From positions 598,501-662,500 of the forward strand of contig CP046062.1 in NCBI GenBank assembly GCA_009676745.1: a stretch of DNA of 64,000 bases. Reading direction: 5' to 3'. A program made the translations under genes and the position numbers. The notes beneath the pieces are model-generated. The model ran no database searches, was not told the DNA's origin, and saw nothing but the letters and a program-made list of their open reading frames with translations. Origin of the DNA: Leuconostoc mesenteroides subsp. mesenteroides (GTDB lineage: Bacteria; Bacillota; Bacilli; Lactobacillales; Lactobacillaceae). Numbering within the stretch: the stretch's first letter is position 1; every line of letters starts with the position of its first letter. This document shows, piece after piece, positions 15,199-24,022 of the stretch.

Positions 15199-16497
15199 TT
15201 ACCCTTGTGTAATCAATGTCTGTCGGAATCGATAATTGCTATATTCGGTTTCTATATGTGCTTGTTCATAATTACTTAAAATCTGTTGTATGCTGTTTAA
15301 TCCGATGCCCCTGTTAGCACCTTTGCTAGTTACGCCATTTTGAAAAATTTGGCCAATATCAATAAATTCTTGGCTAGTTGAATTTTCAATAATGAGACGA
15401 TGTTCCTGCTTAATATTATCTGTAATAAACGCAATATTAATAAATGCTAATGAACATGATTCGCTGGCTTCAATAGCGTTGTCTAACAAAATACCTAGCA
15501 TACGGATATAATCAAAAATATCAACGTGACAAGTTGACCATTTTTGTTCGATTTCAAATTCTATATGAATACCCTTTTCTAGGGCTAAAATAATTTTATT
15601 TGATAGAATACTTTTGATAGCAGGAATGTCGATTTTTGTTAATGATCCTAAGGTATGATTCTCATGATTTAATACATTCGGAGATTTTTTTAATACATCC
15701 TCATATATACAGCGGATTTGATTGATATCTCCGGCTTGTATACTTGTTTCTAAACTGATGATTAGATTGGCATAATCATGACGAAACCCATTAATACTTT
15801 TGTAGAGATCTTCGATTTGTGTTGTATAAGTTGTTAGATGATCTAATTGCTGTTGTTTTTGCTGCGCTAATTGAAAGTTGAAATAATTTTGGGTAGTATT
15901 TTTAAGATAAACCAATAATGATATTAAACTAATAACAAAGAACATATTAACCACATTTTTATATGAAGCATTGTTAAACTGGTAGGTTGATAAATAAAGT
16001 ATTAAGCTAATGGATAGTAGTGTGTTGATAAATTTCAAACGATTGCTTTTTTGCAAATGTTGGTTTTTTCGTATAATTTCTAGATTCGGTGCAATCAGTT
16101 TGATTACACCGAACTGTATAACTCCTATGAGTATTGGCGTAGCAATACTGTCGTAAATAGATATGATATTATTTTCTAAGAGGTATGTTAACCCAAACCA
16201 CTTACCCAATGACTGAATTATTGCACCGAAAGCTGATACGGATACCACGGTATATAGTGCATAAAAAGTGATGAGATTAAGATTTTGTTTTTCTTTGTCT
16301 AGTAATATCAGAATTAGGATGTGTATTATCCGAGCTGGGATGCCTAAGAATGATGTTGTTAACAGTTCAATTAAGATAAACAGCAAGTAAATTTTCAAGC
16401 GTATTTTAGTTCGACTTATAGTGCAAAACATGATAAATTCAATACTTGATAAACTACAAAACCCCAGTAGGATATGAGTAACTGATAAAATGTACAT
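15199..16497 (-). CDS. Sensor histidine kinase, ComD/AgrC type
   Basis: Membrane receptor kinase, 432 aa. The second ATG (16497) is chosen because AAGGGGG lies six bases upstream; another ATG two codons earlier touches the ribosome site. About six membrane helices in residues 1-195, coiled coil 205-235, phospho-acceptor His240 in F-R-H-D-Y-A-N-L, N-box L-L-D-N-A-I-E-A and G-box N-R-G-I-G-L-N-S. This HPK10 architecture senses secreted peptide pheromones; the peptide at 16675 is the natural ligand candidate. Confidence 0.9.
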   Translation of the reverse strand: MYILSVTHILLGFCSLSSIEFIMFCTISRTKIRLKIYLLFILIELLTTSFLGIPARIIHILILILLDKEKQNLNLITFYALYTVVSVSAFGAIIQSLGKWFGLTYLLENNIISIYDSIATPILIGVIQFGVIKLIAPNLEIIRKNQHLQKSNRLKFINTLLSISLILYLSTYQFNNASYKNVVNMFFVISLISLLVYLKNTTQNYFNFQLAQQKQQQLDHLTTYTTQIEDLYKSINGFRHDYANLIISLETSIQAGDINQIRCIYEDVLKKSPNVLNHENHTLGSLTKIDIPAIKSILSNKIILALEKGIHIEFEIEQKWSTCHVDIFDYIRMLGILLDNAIEASESCSLAFINIAFITDNIKQEHRLIIENSTSQEFIDIGQIFQNGVTSKGANRGIGLNSIQQILSNYEQAHIETEYSNYRFRQTLITQG

Positions 16498-16538
16498 AAT
16501 CATCCCCCTTGATTATAGTTATATTTTACAGTAAAAGA

Positions 16539-16596
16539 TAAACGTTTACCACAAGTGTTTAAGTAGTAACCATTTACCACAATATAATAACCATTT
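16539..16596. promoter_or_regulatory. Regulator-binding repeats between kinase and inducer genes
   Basis: TAACCATTT at 16567-16575, 12 bases, TAACCATTT at 16588-16596: a perfect 9-12-9 direct repeat. A weaker pair TAAACGTTT (16539-16547), 12 bases, TAAGTAGTA lies beside it. This is the clearest LytTR box in the window and would give autoinduction of the inducer peptide gene. Confidence 0.75.
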
Positions 16597-16674
16597 GTGA
16601 ATATTTTATTGTGATAGACTATGATATTAGGGAAAATAATAAGTAAATATAAAGTATAATTTGAGGAGAAAAAA

Positions 16675-16794
16675 ATGTTTTTTTTAGAACAATTTGAAAA
16701 GTTAGGCCAAGATAAGCTAGGCAGTACTACAGGTGGTGATTGGGTTTCGTTTTGTTGCAATAGACTAGCCACAAAAGGACATATTTTGAAATAA
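16675..16794 (+). CDS. Double-glycine peptide, candidate quorum-sensing inducer of the bacteriocin system
   Basis: 39 aa, divergent from the kinase gene. TGAGGAG lies nine bases before the ATG. The leader (21 residues) contains L-E-Q-F-E-K-L and ends L-G-S-T-T-G-G; the predicted mature peptide is DWVSFCCNRLATKGHILK, 18 residues, cationic, with two adjacent cysteines. Size, leader, place next to HK/RR genes and the upstream LytTR repeats fit an autoinducing pheromone of the PlnA/ComC class. A small bacteriocin is the alternative. Followed by a strong terminator. Confidence 0.8.
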   Translation: MFFLEQFEKLGQDKLGSTTGGDWVSFCCNRLATKGHILK

Positions 16795-16820
16795 ACGGGA
16801 ACTAATATTTTAGCCAGAAT

Positions 16821-16865
16821 AAATGCCTCAGACAAGTCATTACCATTGTCTGAGGCATTTTTAAA
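16821..16865 (+). terminator. Terminator of the inducer peptide gene
   Basis: AAATGCCTCAGACAA / TTGTCTGAGGCATTTTT, 15-bp stem. Confidence 0.92.
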
Positions 16866-16877
16866 TAAAAAATAGAT

Positions 16878-16905
16878 TTGATATCACCCAGTAAACTAGT
16901 ATAAT
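16878..16905 (+). promoter_or_regulatory. Promoter of the pdxK-ECF operon
   Basis: TTGATA, 16 bases, TATAAT. No TPP riboswitch is seen in the short leader. Confidence 0.6.
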
Positions 16906-16948
16906 AGCATTTATAATTATAACAAGACAAAATTAAAATGGGAGAATT

Positions 16949-17752
16949 ATGAATAAAATATTATCTATCGGTGGGTCAGATACTAGTGGCGGCGGTGGTA
17001 TAGAAGCGGACATTAGAACTTTCGAAAAATACAACATATTTAATTTGGTGGCTATTGAAAATATTGTTACGATGGCGCCACAAACATGGGCAGTGACGCA
17101 ATATACAGTACCTAATAATCCATTTGCGGCTCAATTACAAACAGCGATGGCGGTTGATCTAGCTGGTATGAAAGTGGGCATGGTTTCAGACATTGATAAC
17201 TTTAATACATTGGTTGATTATCTAGAAAACATGAAACCCAGTGTATTGTTAGTTGATCCCGTTATGGCTACAAAATTATCAATCGATAATGATTGCACGG
17301 TTAATTTAGAGACTTACAAAGAAAAGTTATTAGCCAAAGCGGATATTATTACGCCCAATATTTTGGAAGCAGCGATGTTAACCGGAGTAACGTCTATTAG
17401 CAACATTTCTGAAATGAAAGTAGCTGCTGAAAAGTTGTTTAGCTATGGCATCAAATATATTGTCATTAAATCGGGTAATCGGTTTGATGATAATATAGCT
17501 ACAGACTTGCTGTATGATGGCGTTACTTTTGATATATTTCAACGAAAGATAGTTGCAACTGATTACAATCATGGTGCAGGATGTACTTTTTCTGCAGCTA
17601 TATTAGCGAATATTGTGAAAGGATTATCGATACACGAGGCGGTTCTTGATGCCAAAAACTTTACATTTCAGGCGATAGAAAATGCAGTGAGAGTTAATCA
17701 GTTTGTAGGCCATGTTTGGCAGGGAGAAAATGGTCATGAGACAACAAAATAG
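16949..17752 (+). CDS. pdxK: Pyridoxal kinase of the ThiD-like (Cys-containing) type
   Basis: Phosphorylates vitamin B6 aldehydes/alcohols (PLP salvage), 267 aa, ribokinase/ThiD fold. N-terminal G-G-S-D-T-S-G-G-G-G-I-E-A-D at 8-21; anion-hole motif G-A-G-C-T-F-S-A with Cys212, preceded by H208. True ThiD enzymes have G-T-G-D-T; the Cys form is known for ThiD-related pyridoxal kinases such as that of Staphylococcus aureus. HMP kinase activity cannot be excluded. The next gene, an ECF S component, overlaps by 17 bases, fitting uptake plus trapping of one vitamin. Confidence 0.75.
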   Translation: MNKILSIGGSDTSGGGGIEADIRTFEKYNIFNLVAIENIVTMAPQTWAVTQYTVPNNPFAAQLQTAMAVDLAGMKVGMVSDIDNFNTLVDYLENMKPSVLLVDPVMATKLSIDNDCTVNLETYKEKLLAKADIITPNILEAAMLTGVTSISNISEMKVAAEKLFSYGIKYIVIKSGNRFDDNIATDLLYDGVTFDIFQRKIVATDYNHGAGCTFSAAILANIVKGLSIHEAVLDAKNFTFQAIENAVRVNQFVGHVWQGENGHETTK

Positions 17753-18302
17753 GATAGTTATAGATATTGTGTTAGTTGCTTTATTTACCAGTATTACGTT
17801 TGTAGCAACCAGTATACAGGTTCCGATGCCGGCGCTAATAGGAAAACCATTTGTACATTTAGGCAACTCGGCGGTGCTCCTTTCAGTACTTCTGTTAGGT
17901 TATAAACGCGGTGCATTGGCTGGTGGTTTTGGATTATCATTATTTGATGTGATGCATGGTTATGCCATGGAGGCGCCCTATTACTTTATTGAGTGCTTTG
18001 TTGTTGGTGGTGTTGCAGCTTATGTTTTTTCATTAGTAAATTATAAACAACATGAAACTAACTTAAAATTAGTGTTTGTTATTCTTTCAGCTGTCCTTGC
18101 TAAATTAGTGATGACAACGGGGCATAATTTTGTGATGAGCTTATTTAAAGGGATGACATTGCAACCGGCAATAATAGCTACAATTTCATCTCTTTTCCCT
18201 ACTATTATTAATTGTATTACGACATTAGTTGTTGTCTTTGTGATATATCGTGTACTGGCTGAACAGTTTAAAAGACTATTTATAAGAAACAATTTTGGTT
18301 AA
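17736..18302 (+). CDS. ECF transporter S component, probably for vitamin B6
   Basis: Substrate-capture membrane protein, 188 aa with about six hydrophobic helices. ATG 17736 is nine bases from AGGGAG and is preferred to ATG 17730. The N-terminal helix with ...A-L-F-T-S-I-T-F-V-A-T and G-K-P-F-V-H-L-G-N is typical of S components; it needs the shared EcfAAT module encoded elsewhere. Overlap with the B6 kinase gene suggests pyridoxine (PdxU2-like group) as ligand; thiamin precursor is the alternative. Confidence 0.75.
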   Translation: MRQQNRIVIDIVLVALFTSITFVATSIQVPMPALIGKPFVHLGNSAVLLSVLLLGYKRGALAGGFGLSLFDVMHGYAMEAPYYFIECFVVGGVAAYVFSLVNYKQHETNLKLVFVILSAVLAKLVMTTGHNFVMSLFKGMTLQPAIIATISSLFPTIINCITTLVVVFVIYRVLAEQFKRLFIRNNFG

Positions 18303-18318
18303 GTTGTGACTTAATGGT

Positions 18319-18361
18319 AAAAAGCTATTACCTTATTATGCTATAAGATTATAGCTTTTTT
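18319..18361 (+). terminator. Terminator after the ECF S component
   Basis: AAAAAGCTAT ... ATAGCTTTTTT hairpin with a partly paired loop. Confidence 0.7.
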
Positions 18362-18471
18362 CTCATAGCAGTTATGAGTAATGGACACTAAAGCGAATCA
18401 AGTGTAGTAAGATAGAAATATATTTAGTGTTAAGCAGAGTAATTACTATAAAATGAAGGGGGGGAGCAAAT

Positions 18472-19869
18472 ATGGATAAATCTAATTTTTCATGTACCGA
18501 TATTGATAATTTGAAAAATTCATATGATTTTGTTGTTATTGGATCGGGTGCGACCGGTATGGCAGCTGCTATTCAGGCGCAAGAATTAGGGCTAGATGTG
18601 GTTATATTTGAAAAGTTAAATAGCCTAGGGGGTAATTCAATGCGTGCGTCTACTGGTATGAATGCTGTTGAAACAATGACACAATTAAAATATCAGATAA
18701 TTGACTCACAGGAACTATTTTATGAAGAGACGCTCAAGGGTGGAAAAGGTAGCAATAATAAAGAATTGCTATCATATTTTGTGAGACATACTGAATCTGC
18801 AATTGAATGGTTGTCTTATCATCATATTGAGTTAAATGAGATCGTATCGACAGGCGGTATGTCCAAAAAACGTGCGCATCGACCCACTGGGGCCACTGCA
18901 ATTGGCAGTTATCTTGTGAAAGGGTTACAACAGCAGTTAGCGCAAAAACGTATCCCGCTTTTTAATCAAACAAAAGTCTTATCTTTAGTTAAGAATAATA
19001 ATCATGTCTCGGGGGTTGAGATTGAGCATCCGCAGGTAGGCAAAAAAACGATTAATGCCAAAGTTGTTCTGATTGCTAGTGGTGGGTTTGCACAAAATCG
19101 TGCAATGCTGTCAGTGTATGCTCCTGATTTATTAAAGGTAGGCACGACCAATCATTCTGGTGCGACCGGTGACGGGATTAAGCTTGCGACAGCTGTAGGA
19201 GGCGCACTGGTTGATATGAATAAGGTACAAGTTCACCCAACTGCTCAGCAGGAAACGGATCATGTTTATTTAATAGGTGAGGGGCTACGTGGTGCTGGGG
19301 CTATTCTAGTTAATCATTTCGGTAAACGATTTACTAATGAAATGGCTACGCGTGATCAGGTGACTAAGGCTATCAATAATCTGCGGCAGGATGGCGCAAT
19401 CTTGATATTTGATCAGGGTATTTGTGAAGCATTTAAAGCGGCCAACTTTTATATTGCCAAGGGGTTAGCTATTTCAGGAAGTACAATAGATGAACTAGCG
19501 AAAAAAATAGGTATAAACTCTGATAACTTGGAAGAAACAATAAGTAGTTGGAACATGAATCAAAAGATTTCCAAGGATGCAGCGTTCGACCGCCGGATAG
19601 GCATGGATCGCGGTATTGAAAAATCGCCTTATTATGCAATTCATATTAAACCGGCCGTTCATTACACGATGGGGGGAATAAAGATCAATCATTTAACTGA
19701 AGTCTTAAATGAGATAGGTGGGGTTGTACCAGGATTACTTGCAGCTGGTGAGGTAGCTGGTGGATTACATGGTGATAATCGTATCGGGGGTAATTCAATT
19801 GCCGAAACAATTGTTTTTGGCCGACAGGCAGGCAAACAAGCTGCAAAACATGTTTTTCGTTTATCATAA
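18472..19869 (+). CDS. Fumarate reductase-like flavoprotein (FAD-binding, single subunit)
   Basis: FAD_binding_2 family oxidoreductase, 465 aa, soluble. Dinucleotide motif V-I-G-S-G-A-T-G-M-A-A-A near residues 23-34, E-K-L...G-G-N-S-M-R-A-S-T-G-M-N-A, H-P-T-A-Q near 257, the Arg-bearing G-K-R-F-T-N-E-M-A-T-R-D and C-terminal G-D-N-R-I-G-G-N-S-I-A-E. These agree with the fumarate reductase/flavocytochrome c catalytic subunit, so reduction of fumarate or a related enoate as electron sink is likely. No heme or FMN domain is attached. A purine-rich AAGGGGGGAG precedes the ATG. Monocistronic. Confidence 0.75.
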   Translation: MDKSNFSCTDIDNLKNSYDFVVIGSGATGMAAAIQAQELGLDVVIFEKLNSLGGNSMRASTGMNAVETMTQLKYQIIDSQELFYEETLKGGKGSNNKELLSYFVRHTESAIEWLSYHHIELNEIVSTGGMSKKRAHRPTGATAIGSYLVKGLQQQLAQKRIPLFNQTKVLSLVKNNNHVSGVEIEHPQVGKKTINAKVVLIASGGFAQNRAMLSVYAPDLLKVGTTNHSGATGDGIKLATAVGGALVDMNKVQVHPTAQQETDHVYLIGEGLRGAGAILVNHFGKRFTNEMATRDQVTKAINNLRQDGAILIFDQGICEAFKAANFYIAKGLAISGSTIDELAKKIGINSDNLEETISSWNMNQKISKDAAFDRRIGMDRGIEKSPYYAIHIKPAVHYTMGGIKINHLTEVLNEIGGVVPGLLAAGEVAGGLHGDNRIGGNSIAETIVFGRQAGKQAAKHVFRLS

Positions 19870-20137
19870 ATTGCTTTTTTTAGAAAAACATGGAAATATT
19901 GTTGCTGAAACAGTGGTCTTTTTCTGCATAACAAGCTAGTAGTGAATGTTGGTAATATTTATCGAAGTGAAGCATTGACCCTTATTTCAAATTGAAGCTG
20001 ATGCAGTGTGGTTCGTGGAAAAGTTCCGTGAAGTTGATGACTATATCATGAGATGATTTTCAAGTATGATCACATTATTTAATAGTGATGAAAGTACTCT
20101 TTGAATTTGGATGGAGACAGATGGTTTTGCGTAAATA
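19870..20137 (+). other. Non-coding, decayed sequence
   Basis: No open gene. Around 19943 the frame V-V-N-V-G-N-I-Y-R-S-E-A-L-T faintly resembles the G-N-I-Y-x-x-E segment of Fpg/Nei DNA glycosylases, and a segment near 20005 reads D-A-V-W-F-V-E-K-F. Too short to assign. Confidence 0.35.
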
Positions 20138-20500
20138 ATTATTTTCTGGGGTATGGCAACGACCATATTCGCCTTTGTTGTGAATAAACGATTTGTTTTT
20201 ACAGCCAACCAAGCAACAAGCGTGTTCGTTCAGTTCGTTAAATTCATTTGGGGACGCTTATTTGTGGCTGGAATAGATTTCTTTTTAACCTATGTTATGA
20301 TTGAAAAATATAGCAATATTTTAATTCATCTTTTCTTTCTGAATCGGATAAATTTCAAAGTATTTCCTTTTTCATTACGAATAGTAAACCAATTCGCATC
20401 AAATAGTACGACGTTAAATAGTTTTTTAGCAATTATTTTGATACAAGTAATCTCGGTGATTGTGAATTATTTTATGTCGAAATTTATCATTTTCAATTAA
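20138..20500 (+). pseudogene. GtrA-like membrane protein, N-terminally truncated
   Basis: The frame after the stop at 20135 reads I-I-F-W-G-M-A-T-T-I-F-A-F-V-V-N-K-R-F-V-F, the second-helix and N-K-R-F-V-F motif of GtrA/DPMS flippase-like proteins, then two more helices; the first helix is missing. The ATG at 20153 has no ribosome site. Intact members have about 130-150 aa and four helices; here about 115 remain. Probably a decaying glycolipid-modification gene, though a short functional form cannot be excluded. Confidence 0.5.
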
Positions 20501-20562
20501 TTTAGGATTAATTATCTGTAAATAAAAGTGATGACGTTATTTAAAAACGAGCTAATTTAGAG

Positions 20563-20589
20563 CAGCTATTATATATAGCTGTTTTTTTT
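20563..20589 (+). terminator. Terminator before npr
   Basis: CAGCTAT...ATAGCTG followed by eight T. Confidence 0.75.
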
Positions 20590-20607
20590 GTCCAAAAATC
20601 AAAATAA

Positions 20608-20636
20608 TTGCTTTCTGTTTAGAATTGTTCTAGGAT
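20608..20636 (+). promoter_or_regulatory. npr promoter with PerR-like box
   Basis: TTGCTT, 17 bases, TAGGAT. The spacer contains TTAGAATTGTTCTAG (20619-20633), near the streptococcal-type PerR box TTAGAAT-N-ATTCTAA (two mismatches). Peroxide induction of a NADH peroxidase would make sense. Confidence 0.5.
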
Positions 20637-20677
20637 ATTAGGTAGGAAACGATAACAATATTAAGGAGGAATTAGGA

Positions 20678-22048
20678 ATGTCAAAAACAAAGATTATTAT
20701 AGTTGGTGCTTCCCATGGTGGACATCAAGCTATTTTAGAACTCACTCGTAAATATAAAAACCTTGACATCAAGTTGTTTGAGGCTGGTGATTTTATTTCA
20801 TTCATGTCTTGCGGCATGGAATTATATTTGGAAAACAGTGTTACTGATGTTAATGATGTTCGTAATTTTCGTCCTGAAGATATGGAACGGTTGGGCGCAG
20901 AAATTTACAGTAACCGTGAGGTACTGGCAATTGATGCTGATGATAGAATAGTTTCTGTCAAAGACATTACTACCGGTAGTACGGAGAAATATAGCTATGA
21001 TAAACTGATATTAAGTTCAGGTGTTACTCCTAATAGCCTACCTGTTCCAGGGAATGATTTAGAAAATGTCTATCTCATGCGTGGCAAAGATTGGGCAACA
21101 AGTATAAAGGCCAAGTTGGAAAACCCCGATGTTAAAAACATCACAATTGTTGGTGCCGGTTACATTGGTCTTGAGGCGGCGGAAGCTAGTGTTAAGGCTG
21201 GGAAAAATGTTACTTTAATTGATATGATCGACCGTCCTTTGGGGAATTATTTAGATGCGCAATTAACAGCCGTTCTTGAAAAAGAATTAGCTGATAAAGG
21301 TGTAAAAGTGGTTACCGGCGTTCGTATTGAAAGTTATGAAGGAACTGGCCAAGTGACGGCAGTAAAAACAAATGAGGGAAAGTATCCAAGCGATTTGGTT
21401 ATTCAAGCTGCTGGGGTTAAGCCCAATACGAATTGGTTGAAAGGTGTGATTGATTTAGACGATCGAGGCTGGATTAAAACTGATGAATATTTACGGACCA
21501 ACTTACCAGATGTTTATGCTGTGGGAGATGCAATTCTATCGTATTCAATTCCTGCCCAAACCAAGTTACCAATCGCACTAGCAACAGTTGTACGGCGTGA
21601 AGTTCGTTATATTATTGCACATTTATTTGAAAATCAGCCGTCAGTTCCTTTCAAAGGAGTTGTTGGCTCATCGGCATTGAGTGTGTTCGACTACCACTTT
21701 GCAGCGGCTGGATTAAATACCACAACGGCTAAGAAAGCAGGTGTTACTCTGGAAAGCTCATTCTACCAAGACACTTTGCGGCCTAACTATGTGCCTCGAG
21801 AAAAAGGAAACACCGAAGTTTATGTCGAGTTGGGTTATGATCCGCAGACACATCGTATTTTAGGTGGTGCGGTATTGTCGACTTATGATATAACAGCTCA
21901 AGGTAATGTTATATCACTAGCTATCGAACAAGGACTTCGTTTGGAAGATTTGGCTGAAGCGGACTTTTTCTTCCAACCAGGATTTGACCGACAGTGGAGT
22001 CTATTGAACCTAGCGGCACAACACGCACTTGGTGAGCCTAAATTCTAA
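20678..22048 (+). CDS. npr: NADH peroxidase (FAD-dependent, Cys-sulfenate type)
   Basis: Reduces hydrogen peroxide to water with NADH, 456 aa, pyridine nucleotide-disulfide oxidoreductase family. G-A-S-H-G-G-H with His13, redox Cys45 in F-I-S-F-M-S-C-G-M, NADH-binding G-A-G-Y-I-G-L-E-A-A near 163-172, FAD motif V-Y-A-V-G-D-A near 286. Close in its conserved blocks to Enterococcus Npr (S-H-G-G-Y, S-C-G-M-Q-L-Y-L-E, A-D-F-F-F-Q-P), more than to water-forming NADH oxidase, which is the main alternative. AAGGAGG precedes the ATG. Confidence 0.82.
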   Translation: MSKTKIIIVGASHGGHQAILELTRKYKNLDIKLFEAGDFISFMSCGMELYLENSVTDVNDVRNFRPEDMERLGAEIYSNREVLAIDADDRIVSVKDITTGSTEKYSYDKLILSSGVTPNSLPVPGNDLENVYLMRGKDWATSIKAKLENPDVKNITIVGAGYIGLEAAEASVKAGKNVTLIDMIDRPLGNYLDAQLTAVLEKELADKGVKVVTGVRIESYEGTGQVTAVKTNEGKYPSDLVIQAAGVKPNTNWLKGVIDLDDRGWIKTDEYLRTNLPDVYAVGDAILSYSIPAQTKLPIALATVVRREVRYIIAHLFENQPSVPFKGVVGSSALSVFDYHFAAAGLNTTTAKKAGVTLESSFYQDTLRPNYVPREKGNTEVYVELGYDPQTHRILGGAVLSTYDITAQGNVISLAIEQGLRLEDLAEADFFFQPGFDRQWSLLNLAAQHALGEPKF

Positions 22049-22080
22049 TTAGATTATGAATAATGCAGTACTAGACTATG

Positions 22081-22118
22081 AAAAAGAGACACAACTCGAT
22101 AGGTTGTGTCTCTTTTTT
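22081..22118. terminator. Bidirectional terminator npr / yagU-like gene
   Basis: AAAAAGAGACACAAC ... GTTGTGTCTCTTTTTT hairpin. Confidence 0.92.
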
Positions 22119-22129
22119 AGTAAGCAAAA

Positions 22130-22669
22130 TTATACGTTTTCTAAATGTCCCTTCTTATCCTTAGCAATTAAGAAGTAGACGGTTACTGCGATTGACCATG
22201 CCCAAACGATATGACCAAAGAACTCCGAAATATGTTCATCTAGAGGTTGATTCCATGCGGCCGGAACTGTTCCAAATGCAGGCATAATAATGATATGCCA
22301 AAGAACCCAAAGGAATATACCATAAGCAGCACCTTGCCACAAAGCTATTTTAGACCAATATTGAGATACAAATACATATAGTATTGCAAACGCAATGGCA
22401 AATGAAAAATGTAGAATCAATGTGAACCAAAATACTTTTTGATCTTGAGAGTAGTAAAAGAATGAATGAACTAGGTTAGATGGAATACCAAGCTGTTCAG
22501 CCATATGTTGTGGTGGATTAGTCGCATTACGAGCTAATGTACGTGGTGGCAAGAGATTTTCCCAACCAATTTTAACCATTCCTGAAATCATTCCTGCAAT
22601 AAATCCGTAGAAAATACTTTTAGTAATAATCTCCTTTAGTGATGCAACTGGTTTATTTAGTGTAACCAT
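22130..22669 (-). CDS. YagU-family (DUF1440) inner membrane protein
   Basis: 179 aa with about four hydrophobic helices (22-40, 80-105, 112-132, 153-172). The blocks G-M-V-K-I-G-W-E-N-L-L-P-P-R and N-P-P-Q near residues 30-55 are the hallmark of YagU/DUF1440. E. coli YagU has been linked to acid resistance; role here unknown. GGGAG lies seven bases before the ATG. Confidence 0.8.
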   Translation of the reverse strand: MVTLNKPVASLKEIITKSIFYGFIAGMISGMVKIGWENLLPPRTLARNATNPPQHMAEQLGIPSNLVHSFFYYSQDQKVFWFTLILHFSFAIAFAILYVFVSQYWSKIALWQGAAYGIFLWVLWHIIIMPAFGTVPAAWNQPLDEHISEFFGHIVWAWSIAVTVYFLIAKDKKGHLENV

Positions 22670-22729
22670 GATATTTCTCCCTTATGTGAATCATTTAACA
22701 ACTGATAATAATACAGGTATTAAAATCAT

Positions 22730-22758
22730 TTGTCAATTGATTTGATTTCTGCTATATA
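22730..22758 (+). promoter_or_regulatory. Promoter of the first Met T-box operon
   Basis: TTGTCA, 17 bases, TATATA (TATAAT two bases on). Confidence 0.5.
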
Positions 22759-22869
22759 ATTGGGGAACTATCGACATTAAGAAATTGTGAAACAGAACAC
22801 ATGAGGTTAGAAAATAATGAGAATGTAAAGTTGCAAAATAATTATAAATAGTGTAAAGTTATTACAAAT

Positions 22870-23158
22870 AAATGAGACAAAGAAAAGATAAGTAAATTTC
22901 AGGAGTAATCAAAGAGAACTAACATTTGGTGAAAGTTAGTATTACGAAGGAATTGAAAATGGTCTTGGAGTCGTTAGTGAGTGGTATGAGCATAATTGTG
23001 GGTATCACTCGGGTGCGCCCGTTATCGCGTTAAGGTATCTCTTTTTTGATGTACCTGTCAAGTATAAAGTAGTAATACTTTATAGAATTTGGGTGGTAAC
23101 ACGAATTTTTCGTCCCATAATCTTTGTAGAAAAGGCAAAGATTATGGGATTTTTTTAT
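22870..23158 (+). promoter_or_regulatory. T-box riboswitch, AUG (methionine) specifier
   Basis: Stem I elements AGAGAACTAACATTTGG, GGTGAAAG, then GAAA-ATG-GTCTTGGAGT with ATG at 22959-22961 in specifier position. The T-box GGGTGGTAACACG begins at 23091, and the terminator CCCATAATCTTTG/CAAAGATTATGGG plus T7 spans 23114-23157. Uncharged tRNA-Met should favour the antiterminator. It precedes the cyclase-family gene by 33 bases and is very like the T-box at 30178-30453. Confidence 0.88.
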
Positions 23159-23190
23159 TATCGTATGTAGAAAGTAATGGAGAATGAGCT

Positions 23191-23937
23191 ATGACAAACA
23201 AATTAAATAATATCTTATCAGATTTGAAAGAATTTCAGTGGGTTGATTTAACCCATGCATTTGGACCTGATAGTCCACACTTTCCAGCGTTTGACGATGC
23301 AAAATTTGAAACACTTTTTACGCATGATGATGGCTTTTTTGTGAAACAATATACCTTCCCAGGTCAATATGGTACGCACATTGATCCACCGGTACATTTC
23401 GATAAAAATCAGAATGTATACGACTCGGATATCGACTTGAAAGACTTTTTACTACCATTAGTGGTCATTGACAAATCGAGTGAAGTAGCAAGCAATGCAG
23501 ATTATATTTTAACGGCGGAAGACATTAAAGAATGGGAAAAGGAACATGGCACCATTCCACCCAAAGCTTTTGTAGCGTTACGAACAGACTGGTCGAAGCG
23601 TTGGCCATCACAAGAACAATTTGAAAATAAGGATGATAATTTACAAAATCACTATCCTGGCTGGTCTTTGGGTGCACTTAAATATATTTATGAAGAACGC
23701 CAAGCAATAGCAAATGGACATGAAACCTTCGATACTGATCCAGCCATTTTACAACCAGAAAAAGGGTTTGAAGGTGAATACTATGTATTGAGTAGTGGTC
23801 ATTATCAAATTGAACTATTGGCTAATTTGGATAAAGTTCCGGCCACGGGTGCTTTAATTTCAATATCAGTACCAAAAGTTGAAAAATCTCCTGGATTTCC
23901 AGCTCGAGTATTTGCCATAGTTCCCGAGGAGGTTTGA
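23191..23937 (+). CDS. Cyclase-family metal hydrolase (PF04199, kynurenine formamidase-like)
   Basis: 248 aa. Metal-binding motif G-T-H-I-D-P-P-V-H-F with His63, Asp65 and His69, the H-x-D-x-P-x-H signature of the family; further L-R-T-D-W near residue 126 and S-S-G-H-Y near 201. Family members cleave amide or lactone bonds (formamidase, isatin hydrolase). Control by a Met T-box and the downstream MetQ-like gene suggest a methionine-related substrate, for instance an N-acyl methionine; this is inference. Confidence 0.75.
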   Translation: MTNKLNNILSDLKEFQWVDLTHAFGPDSPHFPAFDDAKFETLFTHDDGFFVKQYTFPGQYGTHIDPPVHFDKNQNVYDSDIDLKDFLLPLVVIDKSSEVASNADYILTAEDIKEWEKEHGTIPPKAFVALRTDWSKRWPSQEQFENKDDNLQNHYPGWSLGALKYIYEERQAIANGHETFDTDPAILQPEKGFEGEYYVLSSGHYQIELLANLDKVPATGALISISVPKVEKSPGFPARVFAIVPEEV

Positions 23938-24022
23938 TTACGTTGCAGTAGTAGACGTGGCTGAATCTCGTGTTAAATATGTATGTAATCTTAATTAATA
24001 AGATTAAGAAAGAGAATTTGAG

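Noticed and set aside
16500..16835. 111-aa minus-strand frame over the inducer gene
   Set aside because: It is antisense to the double-glycine peptide and its promoter repeats, and has no ribosome site.
16864..16948. TPP riboswitch before the ThiD-like kinase
   Set aside because: The leader is too short and lacks the CTGAGA / thi-box elements; the enzyme looks like a pyridoxal kinase.
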